Assembly (NCBI RefSeq): GCF_031844685.1
Contig: NZ_CP134605.1
Location: forward strand, 2,686,001 to 2,750,000
DNA length: 64,000 bases
Origin: Streptomyces sp. ITFR-21
GTDB taxonomy: Bacteria > Actinomycetota > Actinomycetes > Streptomycetales > Streptomycetaceae
Reading direction: 5' to 3'
In this document: one piece after another, positions 1 to 9,863 of the stretch
How positions within the stretch are numbered: the first letter of the stretch is position 1
Layout of the letters: every line of letters begins with the position of its first letter
Notes under the pieces: model-generated
What the model was told of the DNA's origin: nothing
Databases searched by the model: none
The model's input: only the letters and a program-made list of their open reading frames with translations
Made by a program: the position numbers and the translations under genes

Positions 1-3000
1 AGGTGCATCTCCCCGCGGTCGGCGGCAGTCGCGGGCCGGGGCCGGTCCAGCGGCAGCGCGATCTGCTCCGGCAGCCCCCGCAGCGTCTCCCGCCAATACG
101 CCGACTGAACGGCCGCCACGCCCTGTTCACCGTCCAGCAGCTCGTGCTGCCACAGGGTGTAGTCGGCGTACTGCACCGGCAGCGGCGCCCAAGTCGGCGC
201 GCGGCCTTGGAGTCGGGCCCGATACGCGACGGCCAGATCCCGCATCAGCGGATCCAGCGACCACCCGTCCGCCGCGATGTGGTGAACCACCACCACCAGC
301 GTGTGCCGGTCCACCGCCTCCCGGAACAACCACGCACGCAACGGCAGATCAGCCGTCACGTCGAACGGCTCGGCCAGCACCCGCGCGACATGCCCGCCGA
401 TGTCCTCCGCGTTCGCGTCGGTGACGCCGACGCGCGGTACCGCCCGCTCCGGGGGCAGGACCACCTGGTGCGGGACGCCGGCGCTCTCGGGGTACGCCGT
501 GCGCAGCGTCTCGTGCCGCCCCACCACGTCGCCCAGCGCCGCCTGGAGTGCCGCGATGTCCAGCGGTCCTTCCAGGTCGACGGTCAGCGGCACGTTGTAG
601 GTGGCGTTCGGACCCTCGAAGCGGTTGAGGAACCACAGCCGGCGCTGCGCGAAGGACAGCGGCAGCAGCTCGGGCCGGTCGAGGACACCCACCGTCGGCC
701 GGGCGCGGCCGGTGCCGTCGCCGACGCGGGCCAGCCCGGCGACCGTCGGGTGCTCGAACAGCTCCCGCACCGACAGTTCCGCGCCCAGCACCGAGCGGAC
801 CCGGCTGATCAGCCGCGTCGCCAGCAGGGAGTGGCCGCCGAGCAGGAAGAAGTCATCGTCCACGGAGACATCCGGCACGCCGAGCACCTCCGCGAACAGC
901 CCGCACAGGACCTGCTCCCGCGGGGTGCGCGGCGCCCGGCCCGACGGTCCGGCGGTGCCCGTCGCGCCGGGTGCGGGCAGCGCGCTCCGGTCCACCTTGC
1001 CGTTGGGGGTGAGCGGCAGCGCGGGCAGTGCCACGAACGCCGACGGCACCATGTGCTCGGGCAGTACCGCCCCGAGCGCCTCCCGCAGCGCCGCGGCTTC
1101 GGGCAGGTCGGCGGCTCCGGAGCCTCCAGTGTCCCGGGTGTCTCCGGTGCCCGTCAGGTAGGCGACGAGCCGGCGGTCCCCGGGCCGGTCCTCGCGCACG
1201 ACCGCGCACACGGCACCAACCCCGTCCAAGGCGGCCAACGCCGCCTCGACCTCACCCAGTTCGATCCGGAAACCACGCAACTTCACCTGATCATCAGCAC
1301 GGCCCACATACTCCAGCCGGCCGTCCGCATCCCACCGCACCAGATCACCCGTCCGGTACATCCGGCCGCCCGCGGGACCGAACGGATCAGCAACAAACCG
1401 CCCCGCCGTCAGACCCGGACGCCCCAGATAACCACGCGCCAACGCCGGACCCGCCACATACAACTCACCCACCACACCCCGCGGAACCAACCCCAACCCC
1501 GCATCCAGCACGTAGAGCGCGCTGTTGATGACGGGCGTGCCGATCGGGACCGACAGGGGGCCGGAACCGGCCGGGTCCAGGGGGGCGCTGATGGTGGCGC
1601 AGACGGTGGTCTCGGTCGGACCGTACGCGTTGTGGATCCGGCGCCCGGGCGCCCACCGCCGCACCAGCTCCGGGGCCGACGCCTCACCGGCCAGGACGAT
1701 GCGAGCCCCGGCGAACGCCTCGGTGTCATACGGGGTGGCAGCGAGCACGGCCGGGGTGAGGGTCACGTGAGTGATGCCCTCCTTGGCGGCCAGCGCCGTC
1801 AGTTCGTGACCGGGCAGAAGGGTGGCAGGATCCGCGAAGACCAGCGCGGCACCATTGCCCAACGCCATCGCCAACTCCCAGAACGCGGCATCAAAACTCG
1901 GAGACGCCATCTGCAACACCCGGCTGGCACCCGACACCCCCAGCACCTCGGCATGCGTACGCACCAGACCCGCCACACCCCGGTGCGTGACCACCACACC
2001 CTTCGGCCGACCGGTCGACCCCGAGGTGTAGATCACATAGGCCGGCTGATCGGGGCGGGTACCGACGGAAGGCGGCGCCGCCGGGAAGGCGCCCGGCTCG
2101 TCCGCGTCCTGCGCCGCGTCCGTCTCCGCGCCGGTGTCCGCATCCGCATCCGCATCCGCATCCGCATCCAGCATGGTCATCGGCAGCCCTGACGTGGGCA
2201 GTTGGGCCGCGAGGTCGCCGGTGGTGATCAGGTGCACCGGCCGCGCGTCGTCCATCATGTACGCCAGCCGCTCCCGCGGATACGCCGGATCCAACGGCAG
2301 GTAGGCGGCACCCGCCTTGAACACCGCCAGCACCCCCACCGCCAACTCCACCCGGCGGGGCAGCGCCAGAGCCACCACCGACCCCCGGACAACACCCCCA
2401 GCGACCAGACGACCGGCCAACCGATCAGCCCGCACATCCAGTTCGCCATACGTCAAAGCCCGCGAACCATCACGCACCGCAACAGCCCCCGGAGCCCGCA
2501 CCACCTGCTCGGCAAACAACTGCGGAAACGTGCGCTCCGGCAGCTCCCGCGCCGGCCCACGCCCGGACGCCAGCAGCTCGGCCCGTTCCCCGGGCGACAC
2601 GGCGTCGAGAGCGGCGACCGGCGTCCCGGGCAGTGCGCGGGAGAGCGAGGTCAACAGCGCGACGATTCCGCGCTGATGGGGAGCCAGACTCTCGGGCGGA
2701 TAGAGATCCGGGTTCGCGTCGAACCCGATGAGGGGGCCCACGTCCTCGGAGCGTTCGGACAGGAAGAACGCGATCTCGTCCACCGGGCCCGTGGACAGGA
2801 CGCGGGACGTCGCCGGGGTGTCGCCGAACACCAGGCCGTAGTCGTACGGCATGACGTTGACCACCAGGCTGGTCATGAGGTTCGAGCCGCCGGGGATCCT
2901 CATGTCCCGGACCAGCATCTCGCGGGAGTACCGGCGGTGGCGCAGGGCACCCCGGATCTCCGCCGCCACGTCCTTGATCAGCCCGCCCACGGTCGTGCCG

Positions 3001-3992
3001 GGTGATATTCGCACGTGCAGCGGGACGACGTTGGCGGTCATGCCGGGGGTGTCGCCGAGAGCGCCGGCGCGCCCGTTGGTGGTCAGGCCGAGCATGACGT
3101 CGGCGGACCCGGTGGCGCGCGAGACGTGCAGCGCGGCGGCGGTGACCGCGACGGCCGACCAACTCGTCCGGGCGGCACGGCCGACGGCCTTGAGCCCGGC
3201 CAGGACCTCGGCGCCGAGTCCTTCGGCGGCGTGCAGGCCGGGCGCGCTGCCCTCCTGCTCACCGGCCCGCCGGATGCCGGCCCGCTCCTCACCGGCCCGC
3301 TCCTCACCGGCTCGCTCCTCGACGGTGCGGCGGCTCGCCGCCGCGCGCCGCGCGACGAGGGCGTCCGGTGCCGTGAAGTCCGCCAGCCGGCCGGCCCAGT
3401 ACGCACGGTCCCGGGTGTACTCAGCGGACTCCTCGTACGCCCGCTCGCCGTCCACCAGTGCCCGCAGCGACGCGGTGCTCGCCTCGACGGCGGTCCCGCG
3501 CACATGTGCCGTATACAGCTCGGCCACCCGGCGGGCCACCAGCGAGACGCTCAGCCCGTCGACCACGAGGTGGTGGTAGCGCGAGTACCAGAGGTACCGG
3601 TCGTCGGCCAGTTTGATCAGGAAGTGGGTGAAGAGTTCGGCGGGCCGCGTCGGGTCCGCCGGTCTGCGCAGGTCTCCGGCCATGAGTCTCTCGGCGGCGG
3701 CCGACGGATCGGAATGCGCGGTCAGATCGACCAGGGAAGGCGGTACCCGGCGCGGCGGCAACAGACGCTGGTAGGGCAATCCGTCGGTCGTGAAGAACTC
3801 GACGTGCAGTGATTCGCACTCGTGTACGGCTCTCGCCACGGCCTCGGCGAACGCGGCCTCGTCGATGCGGCCCGCCATCGCGAGGCATTCGGCGATGTTG
3901 TATTTCGGGTTCGCCGGGTCCAGATGCTGGCTGAACCACACGCCCTGCTGGGCGCGGGTCAGCGGTAGGACACGGGAATCGATTTCGCGCAT
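1..3992 (-). CDS. Non-ribosomal peptide synthetase, N-terminal part (C-A-PCP-C...), truncated by window edge
   Basis: Begins at an ATG (MREIDSRV) and stays open for 1330 codons to the left edge, so the C-terminus is missing. Domains in order: a condensation domain (about residues 1-430) with HHLVVDG near 142; an adenylation domain (about 460-960) with the core [11 protein letters not shown] and [13 protein letters not shown]; a carrier domain with LGGHSL near 1047 (phosphopantetheine serine); then a second condensation domain with HHIAADG. Aligning the A domain by eye to GrsA gives a pocket code D-A-W-T-V-A-A-V-C, close to the phenylalanine code; this prediction is tentative. The first domain sits at the protein start and opens [12 protein letters not shown], as in chain-initiating or siderophore-type C domains. 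mbtH lies upstream in the same direction. Two in-frame repeat tracts sit in variable loops (3270-3325, 2145-2175). Confidence 0.93.
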   Translation of the reverse strand, partial: MREIDSRVLPLTRAQQGVWFSQHLDPANPKYNIAECLAMAGRIDEAAFAEAVARAVHECESLHVEFFTTDGLPYQRLLPPRRVPPSLVDLTAHSDPSAAAERLMAGDLRRPADPTRPAELFTHFLIKLADDRYLWYSRYHHLVVDGLSVSLVARRVAELYTAHVRGTAVEASTASLRALVDGERAYEESAEYTRDRAYWAGRLADFTAPDALVARRAAASRRTVEERAGEERAGEERAGIRRAGEQEGSAPGLHAAEGLGAEVLAGLKAVGRAARTSWSAVAVTAAALHVSRATGSADVMLGLTTNGRAGALGDTPGMTANVVPLHVRISPGTTVGGLIKDVAAEIRGALRHRRYSREMLVRDMRIPGGSNLMTSLVVNVMPYDYGLVFGDTPATSRVLSTGPVDEIAFFLSERSEDVGPLIGFDANPDLYPPESLAPHQRGIVALLTSLSRALPGTPVAALDAVSPGERAELLASGRGPARELPERTFPQLFAEQVVRAPGAVAVRDGSRALTYGELDVRADRLAGRLVAGGVVRGSVVALALPRRVELAVGVLAVFKAGAAYLPLDPAYPRERLAYMMDDARPVHLITTGDLAAQLPTSGLPMTMLDADADADADADTGAETDAAQDADEPGAFPAAPPSVGTRPDQPAYVIYTSGSTGRPKGVVVTHRGVAGLVRTHAEVLGVSGASRVLQMASPSFDAAFWELAMALGNGAALVFADPATLLPGHELTALAAKEGITHVTLTPAVLAATPYDTEAFAGARIVLAGEASAPELVRRWAPGRRIHNAYGPTETTVCATISAPLDPAGSGPLSVPIGTPVINSALYVLDAGLGLVPRGVVGELYVAGPALARGYLGRPGLTAGRFVADPFGPAGGRMYRTGDLVRWDADGRLEYVGRADDQVKLRGFRIELGEVEAALAALDGVGAVCAVVREDRPGDRRLVAYLTGTGDTRDTGGSGAADLPEAAALREALGAVLPEHMVPSAFVALPALPLTPNGKVDRSALPAPGATGTAGPSGRAPRTPREQVLCGLFAEVLGVPDVSVDDDFFLLGGHSLLATRLISRVRSVLGAELSVRELFEHPTVAGLARVGDGTGRARPTVGVLDRPELLPLSFAQRRLWFLNRFEGPNATYNVPLTVDLEGPLDIAALQAALGDVVGRHETLRTAYPESAGVPHQVVLPPERAVPRVGVTDANAEDIGGHVARVLAEPFDVTADLPLRAWLFREAVDRHTLVVVVHHIAADGWSLDPLMRDLAVAYRARLQGRAPTWAPLPVQYADYTLWQHELLDGEQGVAAVQSAYWRETLRGLPEQIALPLDRPRPATAADRGEMH
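3270..3325. repeat. In-frame 15-bp tandem repeats inside the NRPS condensation domain
   Basis: A roughly 15-bp unit (read on the minus strand as Gly-Glu-Glu-Arg-Ala) occurs about three times in tandem. It falls in the first condensation domain, between the HHLVVDG region and the later conserved part, so it is probably a surface-loop expansion by replication slippage. Confidence 0.7.
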
Positions 3993-4236
3993 GCCAATTC
4001 CGCCGTTCAGGTAAGTCCGGTGAAGTGAGGAGGGGGGCGCGACGTCCCGGCCGGCCCGCGCCACGGCCGCGGCGACCGGTATCGAGCGGGCGGGCGGCGT
4101 CGGCGTCGGGGCCGAGGCGGAGGATCCGGTCCGGGCGCCCGGCCGCCGAAAAGCCGCCCCCGTACGGAGGCCGACCGCCTCACGGCACCGCGCGGGCCGA
4201 CCCGCCGGGTTCGCGCCCGCCCGGTCCCGGGCGCGT

Positions 4237-4452
4237 CTAGGCCCGCGCGTCCATGACCGCGGCCAGGCCGGCCGGCCGCATGTCCGTCCAGGTGGCTTCG
4301 ACGAAGCGCACGCACGCGTCGTGTGAACTCTCGGCGAGCGCCACACGCCAGCCCGCTGGCACCGCCGCACCGGCCGGCCACAGCGAATACTGCCGCTCGT
4401 CATTGACCAGGACGAGGAAGGTGGCACTTTCGTCATCGAACGGATTTGCCAT
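4237..4452 (-). CDS. mbtH: MbtH-family NRPS accessory protein
   Basis: 71-residue protein starting MANPFDDE, with the family hallmarks NPFDDE, FLVLVN, QYSLWP, VPAGW and WTDMRP. MbtH proteins bind adenylation domains and help them fold or activate their amino acid. The start at 4452 is chosen over an ATG six codons upstream because a GGGAG ribosome-binding site precedes it at proper distance and the family begins at this point. It is followed on the same strand by the NRPS (start 3992), so the two are probably cotranscribed with about 240 bp between them. Confidence 0.95.
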   Translation of the reverse strand: MANPFDDESATFLVLVNDERQYSLWPAGAAVPAGWRVALAESSHDACVRFVEATWTDMRPAGLAAVMDARA

Positions 4453-5323
4453 TGGAGAACTCCCACTCATCGTTGTCCTCGGTCTTCGCCCACGGGCCGG
4501 ACACGGCTCCCTCCGCGTTCCGTTCAAGGAATTCAACCGGTCCGACCATCATTCGTGGCCAGGGCCCGGCCAGCGTACAACAGCGACCTTGTCATCGCCG
4601 GAGGAAAGGAGCGGACGGCAGAAATGGCCGATTGGCGACCTCGGTACGCAGTCGCTTCGCACCACCCTGATTCACCTCGGCGAACCGGGATATAAGTCGA
4701 CCCGCACGCAGTGAACAAGCTTTCGGTTCCAGGGCGGCAGCCCCGTTCAACTGCGACTTCTTGAGCCACCTACGGCCGCACCGGTAGTCGCGTGGATAAA
4801 TGCGGGGCCGGCTCGTCACGGATGGCCGGAAGCGCACCCCGCAAACGGCCACAACCGATGCGGCAGCAGCTCAGGAATGGCCAAACCCTCAATCGGAGAC
4901 CACAGAATCGGAAATCAGCGCGCACGGCAAAGGCGACTGGCATAAGCCCGTCGAACACGCGCCGCATTATCGCGCGGATGTGCACTTCAGAGCCAGGGCA
5001 GCCGAACAGCACCCCAACCCCACCCATCCCATTCACCACAGGAGTCACTTCCGTACGGGCGTTTCCGATGTGTTTCCGCGACGTACCCACCGGGTTCCCG
5101 GTCCGCGTCGGCGGCAGGAGCGCGGACGCCCGCTGCTCGCTGGGAGGAGAAATACGCCCATGGACGTACGCCGGGTGCGGACGGACAGCGGCCGGACCCG
5201 CCCCCTACGCTCCGTGCGGCAGCGGGCCGGGGCGGACGGGCGCGACGCGAGTCGGTCCCAGGAGAGCAGACGCGCGCGGGGCGGCGGTCGACCGGTGCGG
5301 GCCGGCCGCGAAAGGGACACGCC
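4453..5323. other. Intergenic stretch upstream of mbtH, no recognised gene
   Basis: 870 bp between divergently oriented mbtH and the hydrolase pseudogene. The first 350 bp are less GC-rich than the surroundings, as expected for the mbtH/NRPS promoter region. Frames open here show neither the codon bias nor the motifs of real genes. I see no clear iron box or other named operator. Confidence 0.6.
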
Positions 5324-6015
5324 GTGCAGCGCGAGGCCGTCGTCTTCCACGGGACCGGCGGCAGCCCCGAGGTCTGCTGGTACCCGTGGCTGGGGCGCCG
5401 GCTGGCCGAACGCGGCTACGCCGTGGAGATCCCGCACTACCCGGGTCTCACAGGGAACCCGTCGCCACCTTCCTGCCGAAGGTACTGGCCGGCCACGCCT
5501 TCGACGAGCACACCGTCCTGGTGGGCCGCTCGGGCGGCGCCGCGCTGCTCCTCGCGGTGCCGGAGCACATCGACACGGCCGTGCCGCAAGCCGTCCTGGC
5601 GGCGGGCTACTCCACCCCGCCGAACACCGCCGACGCACCGGTCCTGCAACCCGCCCACGACTGGGCCGCCGTCAAAGCCCGTGTCCGCGACCTGTACTTC
5701 ATCAACTCCCGCCAGGGCCGCTACGGTTGCGACGACCGGCAGGGCCGCGCCATGTTCGAGCGGCTGGGCGGCACCCCTATCGTCCGCGACGACGGCCACT
5801 TCGGCGACCACGACCAGCCGTACCCGACCTTCCCGCTGCTCGACAGGCTCATCGGCCGACCCGACGGCACCGGTCCGCCCGCGGGGCCTCGGTGTCCTGC
5901 CGCCGACCGAAAGACCCGGGAGCCGGGGGCCGTCCGGGGCGGGGCGACGGCCGCCGCGGCCCGGGAGAAGGTGGAGTGCGGGCTTCCCCTGTACGGGTGC
6001 CGGGGTGCCCGCTAG
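5324..6015 (+). pseudogene. RBBP9/YdeN-like alpha/beta serine hydrolase, frameshifted
   Basis: GTG start with an AAGGGA ribosome-binding site 9 bases upstream. The N-terminus (MQREAVVFHGTGGSPE, CWYPWLGRRL) and the later part (VATFLPKV, VLVGRSGGAALLL, RDDGHFGDH) are parts of one hydrolase fold in two frames. GRSGG is the nucleophile elbow with serine, and the GHFGDH region carries the catalytic histidine. The frame breaks near 5450, where CTCACAGGGAACCC stands; one extra A (CTCAACAGGGAACCC) would give an unbroken GLNREPVATF. A single-base deletion, either real or a sequencing error, explains everything. The tail after LIGRPDG is low-complexity. Confidence 0.85.
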
Positions 6016-6025
6016 CGTGGCCGGG

Positions 6026-6712
6026 GTGCGGACCCTGGCGGACGACCTCTTGGTGCTGTCGATCGGCAGGAGCGGACGGCTGCGCTGCGCCGAGACCCTC
6101 CCGTACGGTCTGCGCGGCGCGGAGTTGGCGGACCTGGTCGCGGCCGGACGCGTCGCGGTCGAGACCACGGGCGGCCCCATCCGTATCGCCGTACTGGACC
6201 CGTCACCGGTGGGAGACGTCCTGCTGGACCGGGCGATCCGGTGGGTTTTGCGCGAACCGTCCCCGCTGCATCCCTCGGCGTTCGTCAAGCGGACGGTCGG
6301 CAGGTCTCCGGGCGCCCACATCGACCATGCGAGGGACCTCGGCACGGTCACCGTGGACCCGCGGCGCGCCGGCCGCCCGGCGCCGGGAAGGATCAGGGTG
6401 GTCGACCCGGCGCACCGGGAGGCGGCCCGCGCACGCGTGGACCACGTCGTCGACTCCGACCGGCCGCTCGACGCCCTGGACGCCCAGGACGTGGTGCTCG
6501 CCGCCCTGGTGCAGGCGATCGGTCTCGGCGACCGGCTCTACGCGGGACCGGTCCACCGCCGACGCCGCAGGCGGCTGGACGGGATCGCCGAGCGGCACTG
6601 GGCCGCGGTCATCGTCCGCCGTGCCGTCCCGCAGCCCCGCTCCGGTCCCTCCCTCCCCGGGAGCGACGGCCACTTCGGCGGCATGCCGCCCGGTGCGGAC
6701 GCCGCTCTGTGA
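6026..6712 (+). CDS. GPP34-family (Golgi phosphoprotein 3-like) protein
   Basis: About 228 residues, beginning VRTLADDLLVLSIGRSGRL, then LRGAELADLVAAGRV, DPSPVGDVLLDRAI, and an alpha-helical body with AQDVVLAALVQAIGLGDRLY and a basic loop RRRRRRLDG. This is the layout of GPP34 proteins, abundant in streptomycetes; eukaryotic relatives bind phosphoinositides, while the bacterial role is unknown. Start could also be the in-frame GTG at 6017; neither has a strong ribosome-binding site. It follows the broken hydrolase by 10 bases. Confidence 0.8.
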   Translation: MRTLADDLLVLSIGRSGRLRCAETLPYGLRGAELADLVAAGRVAVETTGGPIRIAVLDPSPVGDVLLDRAIRWVLREPSPLHPSAFVKRTVGRSPGAHIDHARDLGTVTVDPRRAGRPAPGRIRVVDPAHREAARARVDHVVDSDRPLDALDAQDVVLAALVQAIGLGDRLYAGPVHRRRRRRLDGIAERHWAAVIVRRAVPQPRSGPSLPGSDGHFGGMPPGADAAL

Positions 6713-6842
6713 GGGCTGACGGACCCGCGACCGCGGAGGACGGGCGGCCACGTCGGGGCGGAGCCGGGGGCGGCGCCGGCAGCGGCGCCGGGCCGGCGGA
6801 TCCCGGTGGCGACGGCGGAAAGCCGGGCGGGAGAACCTGGCG

Positions 6843-6892
6843 GCGGGGACCGGCGGGACGGGGACCGGCGGGACGGGGACCGGCGGGAGGGA
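6843..6892. repeat. Tandem GGGACCGGCGGGAC-type repeats in an intergenic gap
   Basis: Three to four near-perfect copies of a roughly 15-bp G-rich unit lie in the 265-bp gap between the GPP34 and VOC genes. The G-rich plus strand could form quadruplexes. No gene is recognised in this gap. Confidence 0.6.
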
Positions 6893-6977
6893 AGGCGGCG
6901 CCTCCTCCGCGACGCCCTCCGCGGCCCCGCCGCGCGGACGCGACAGAAAGCGCCGCCTGTTCGTAGGCTCAGCCGTG

Positions 6978-7607
6978 ATGAACGCCATTCCCGCACGTCT
7001 GGACCACCTCGTCCACGCCACCCCGGACCTGGCCGCGACGGTCGCCGACTTCACCGCCCGCACCGGCGTGGCGCCGGCCCCCGGCGGCGCCCACGTCGGC
7101 CTCGGCACCCGCAACCACCTTGTCGCGCTCGGGGGCTCCCGCTACCTGGAGATCATCGGCCCGGACCCCGGGCAGCCCGAGCCGGCGCGCCCGCGGCCGT
7201 TCGGGATCGACGCACTGACCGAAGCCCGTACGGTGACCTGGGCGATCGGCACGCCCGACGTGGACGCGGCGGTCGCGGCGGCCCGCGCGCACGGCTACGA
7301 CCCCGGTCCCGCGCACCCGATGAGCCGCCGCCGGCCGGACGGCACCCTGCTGGCGTGGCGCCTGACCCGCAGCGAGGCCGCGCACCCCTCCGGCCTGGTG
7401 CCCTTCCTGATCGACTGGGGCGCCACCGTCCACCCCACGGCCTCGGACCTGCCCGCCGCCACCCTGGTGGGCGTCTCGGCGACCGTTCCCGACCCCGACG
7501 CGCTCCGCCCGCTGCTGGCCGCCGTCGGCACCTCACTCGCCCTGGCCGCCGGCCCGGTCGGGCTCCGCGTCACCCTCGACACCCGCCGCGGGCGGGTCAC
7601 CCTGTGA
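6978..7607 (+). CDS. VOC-superfamily (glyoxalase-like domain) protein
   Basis: 209 residues, starting MNAIPARLDHLVHATPDLAATVADF, the opening helix-strand of vicinal oxygen chelate proteins, with LGTRNHLVALGGSRYLEIIGPDP and PFLIDWG. This matches the glyoxalase_3-like family often found in actinobacteria. The LDHLV histidine and YLEIIGP glutamate occupy the usual metal-ligand positions. An in-frame GTG sits one codon upstream (6975). Substrate unknown; stands alone between broken genes. Confidence 0.82.
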   Translation: MNAIPARLDHLVHATPDLAATVADFTARTGVAPAPGGAHVGLGTRNHLVALGGSRYLEIIGPDPGQPEPARPRPFGIDALTEARTVTWAIGTPDVDAAVAAARAHGYDPGPAHPMSRRRPDGTLLAWRLTRSEAAHPSGLVPFLIDWGATVHPTASDLPAATLVGVSATVPDPDALRPLLAAVGTSLALAAGPVGLRVTLDTRRGRVTL

Positions 7608-7685
7608 CGAGGCAGCCCCCGGTCGACCGCCGGGCCGCGGCATCCCGCCGCCGGACCGAGGCGGACGCCGGGCCACGTCGGCCCG

Positions 7686-8271
7686 GTGAACGAGCTGTTC
7701 GGCTGCGGTGCGGAGCGCCACCGGCTCCGGGAGGTGCTCGACCGCGCCCGGCACGCTCGGCGACCTCGCCCGCGCCCACGCACTCCTCACGGCCCACGCC
7801 CCCGACGCCGATCCGCTGTACCTGGAGGCGATCGGCCACCACGAGAGGACCCGGGGCTTGGCCCGCCGGGCGCGCAGCCACCGGCTCTACGGCGAGTGGC
7901 TGCGGCGCGAACGGCGCACGAGGGACGCCCGCCGCCAGCTGCGCATCGCCCACGGCCTCTTCTTCGACGCCATGGGCGCGCTGGGCCACACCGGGCGCAC
8001 GGCCCGGGAGCTGGCGGCGGCCGCGGACCCCGTCCCGCCGGCCGGGCCGGCGGACGGCGGGGAGCGGTCCGCCGGCGGCCCGGACGGCCTGACGGCCCAG
8101 GAGACGCGCGTGGCGCGGCTGGCCGCCGCGGGGGCCACCGACGCGGAGATCGCCGCCCAGCTCTTCCTGAGCGCCCACACCGTCGACTACCACCTGCGGA
8201 GAGTGTTCCGCAACCTCGGCGTCCGCTCGCGCCGCGCCCTGTCCGACCGCCCCGCCCGCGACTTCTCGTAG
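7686..8271 (+). pseudogene. Collapsed LAL-type LuxR regulator
   Basis: The first part (from 7686, VNELFGCGAERHRLREVLDRAR) matches the extreme N-terminus of large ATP-binding LuxR (LAL) regulators. About 60 bases later, in another frame, the sequence jumps to their C-terminus: LYGEWLRRERR, then the HTH LTAQETRVARLAAAGATDAE...VDYHLRRVFRNLGV. LAL proteins are about 900 residues, so the NTPase and TPR middle (over 2 kb) has been deleted. The C-terminal frame alone (from about 7749) could still make a small HTH protein, but no convincing start is seen. Confidence 0.75.
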
Positions 8272-8462
8272 GCCGCGGCGGCGGTGACTACGCGCCGTAC
8301 GGGATGCGGGGCCGCCCCCGCCCGGAGGACCGTGGCAGGCGGACACCTCCCGCGGCCGGCGAGAGCGAACGCCCCGCGGAGGCGGGGACGACGCGGCAGA
8401 GCAGCCGGCGCGCGCTGCCCGCCGGCCCGCGGGCACCGAGACACGACCGCCTGAAGATTGCC

Positions 8463-8501
8463 ATGCCCATGATCGACGTATACGCGCCCGCGGGAACCTT
8501 C
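8463..8501 (+). pseudogene. Tautomerase gene, 5' fragment (split by insertion)
   Basis: Thirteen codons, MPMIDVYAPAGTF, beginning with the Met-Pro expected of tautomerases (Pro1 is the catalytic base). The reading frame stops making sense at 8502, where a mobile segment begins. The rest of the gene resumes in frame at 13358 after the duplicated TTC. Joined, the pieces give about 140 residues with no frame correction needed. Confidence 0.8.
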
Positions 8502-8572
8502 GTGCCTGTTTTCGATCCTCGGCGAGCTTTTGGCCAGCTCAGAGTTCGAACAAGGCTAGGAGGTCCGGTCGA

Positions 8573-8959
8573 TCATGTGGCGGCATCCACGCTCGCCGGG
8601 CAGGTAGCTGGAGAGATCGCAGACTTGGTGGCGAGGCCGATCAGCTCATCGAGTCGGTCGTGCGCCCTGGTCAGGTCGCCGATCTGGGTCCAAATGCGGT
8701 CGCGTTCGTCCTTGAGTCGCTGTGTCATCCTTGGGGTCGCGACGAGGGTGTCCAGGAAGGGCAGGACCTGCAAGATCGCCTTGCTGCTCAGCCCGGCCGA
8801 GTAGAGAAGCTGGATGAACTTCACCCGCTCAACGGCGGACTCGGGATACTGCCGGTGGCCGCTGGGGCTGCGGTCGGCGATGACGAGCCCTTGCTCTTCG
8901 TAGTACCGCAGCGCACGGACGCTGACCCCAGCGCCTTCGGCCACCTTTCCGATACGCAT
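8573..8959 (-). CDS. MerR-family transcriptional regulator
   Basis: 128 residues. N-terminal winged HTH MRIGKVAEGAGVSVRALRYYEEQGL followed by RSPSGHRQYPESAVERVKFIQLLYSAGLSS and a coiled-coil dimerisation helix near residues 80-110. No cysteine cluster for metal binding: the only Cys lies near the C-terminus. So it is probably not a metal sensor. Divergent from the SDR gene across a 62-bp gap holding a perfect palindrome between widely spaced promoter elements, so it probably controls the SDR gene and itself. Confidence 0.93.
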   Translation of the reverse strand: MRIGKVAEGAGVSVRALRYYEEQGLVIADRSPSGHRQYPESAVERVKFIQLLYSAGLSSKAILQVLPFLDTLVATPRMTQRLKDERDRIWTQIGDLTRAHDRLDELIGLATKSAISPATCPASVDAAT

Positions 8960-8982
8960 GGCACCTCCCGGGCGGTCCAGAC

Positions 8983-9014
8983 TTGATCCTCACGTTGACG
9001 TGAGGTTTTAGCAT
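8983..9014 (+). promoter_or_regulatory. MerR-type promoter with palindromic operator
   Basis: A -35-like TTGATC (8983-8988) and -10-like TAGCAT (9009-9014) are separated by 20 bp, the overlong spacing typical of MerR-activated promoters. Between them lies a perfect palindrome, CCTCACGT-TG-ACGTGAGG (8988-9005). It faces the SDR gene starting 8 bases after the -10 element, so the transcript would have a very short leader or be leaderless. Confidence 0.8.
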
Positions 9015-9021
9015 ACGTCCT

Positions 9022-9729
9022 ATGAACATCCACGGAGCCACTGCGCTCGTCACCGGAGCCAACCGCGGCATCGGCCGTCATCTCGCTGCCCAGCTCGTCG
9101 AGCGGGGCGCGAAGGTCTACGCGACCGCCCGCCGATCCGAGTCGATCGATCTCGACGGTGTCGAGGTCCTCGCCCTGGACATCTCCGACCCTCTCGCCGT
9201 TGAGGCGGCAGCTCGCGCGGCGGGCGATGTCAACCTGCTCGTCAACAACGCCGGAATCGGCGGAGGCGCTCTGCTCGGTGACCTGGACGCTGTCCGTGCC
9301 GCGCTGGACGTGAACTTCTGGGGCACGCTGTCCATGGCCCGCGCCTTCGCGCCGGTCCTCGCGGCGAACGGCGGGGGCGCGATGGTGAACATCGCCTCGT
9401 CGGCGTCCTGGTTCGTCTTCCCCGGCAGCAGCGCCTACGCGGTCTCGAAGGCCGCCGTCTGGAGCATGGGCAACGCCCTGCGCCAGGAACTGGCCGGGCA
9501 GGGCACGAAAGTCACCTCGGTCCACCTCGGAGCGGCGGACACCGACATGATGAAGGGCTACGACGTACCCAAGATGGACCCGGCCGATGTCGCACGTATC
9601 ACCCTCGACGGTGTCGAGGCCGGTACGTTCGAGGTTGTCGTCGACGAGTTCACCGCGATGGTCAAGGCGTCGCTGAGCGAGGATCCTCGCGACTTCGACA
9701 CGCAGTTCCAGCAGTTCCTGAACTCCTGA
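9022..9729 (+). CDS. Short-chain dehydrogenase/reductase (SDR)
   Basis: 235 residues, classical SDR fold. Cofactor motif TGANRGIGRH (residues about 11-20), NNAG motif (LLVNNAGIGGG), catalytic serine in NIASSASW and YxxxK in YAVSKAAVW. The ATARRSE arginine after beta-2 suggests NADP preference. Substrate unknown. Expressed from the MerR-type promoter just upstream; similar MerR-SDR pairs are common in actinobacteria. Both genes lie within the segment that splits the tautomerase gene, so the pair is likely mobile cargo. Confidence 0.92.
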   Translation: MNIHGATALVTGANRGIGRHLAAQLVERGAKVYATARRSESIDLDGVEVLALDISDPLAVEAAARAAGDVNLLVNNAGIGGGALLGDLDAVRAALDVNFWGTLSMARAFAPVLAANGGGAMVNIASSASWFVFPGSSAYAVSKAAVWSMGNALRQELAGQGTKVTSVHLGAADTDMMKGYDVPKMDPADVARITLDGVEAGTFEVVVDEFTAMVKASLSEDPRDFDTQFQQFLNS

Positions 9730-9862
9730 GTACCTGACGCTGTCGGGGATCTTGATTGCTGAACTCTCTCGCCAGTCGATTGCGGTGTGGGCTGGCCGCG
9801 CCAAGAGAGGGCCGAAACGGCTCCGGTTCGTTCGAACAGTTGCTGACGTGGCGGTCGGTCTA
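9730..9862. repeat. Left inverted arm (about 130 bp)
   Basis: Starts right after the SDR stop with GTACCTGACGCTGTCGGG and ends GGCGGTCGGTCTA. It is nearly identical, in inverted orientation, to 13213-13354; the main difference is about 9 extra bases in the right copy. Without the inserted IS elements the two arms would meet at CTAG and form a near-perfect palindrome of roughly 270 bp. Confidence 0.8.
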
Positions 9863-9863
9863 G

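Noticed and set aside
4025..4381. Open frames between mbtH and the NRPS
   Set aside because: They are antisense or out of frame to mbtH, rich in Arg/Pro/Gly, without motifs, as expected for high-GC DNA.
4453..4800. Iron-box type operator before mbtH-NRPS that would imply a siderophore
   Set aside because: No recognisable DmdR/IdeR palindrome was found; the starter-type condensation domain alone is not enough to call a siderophore.
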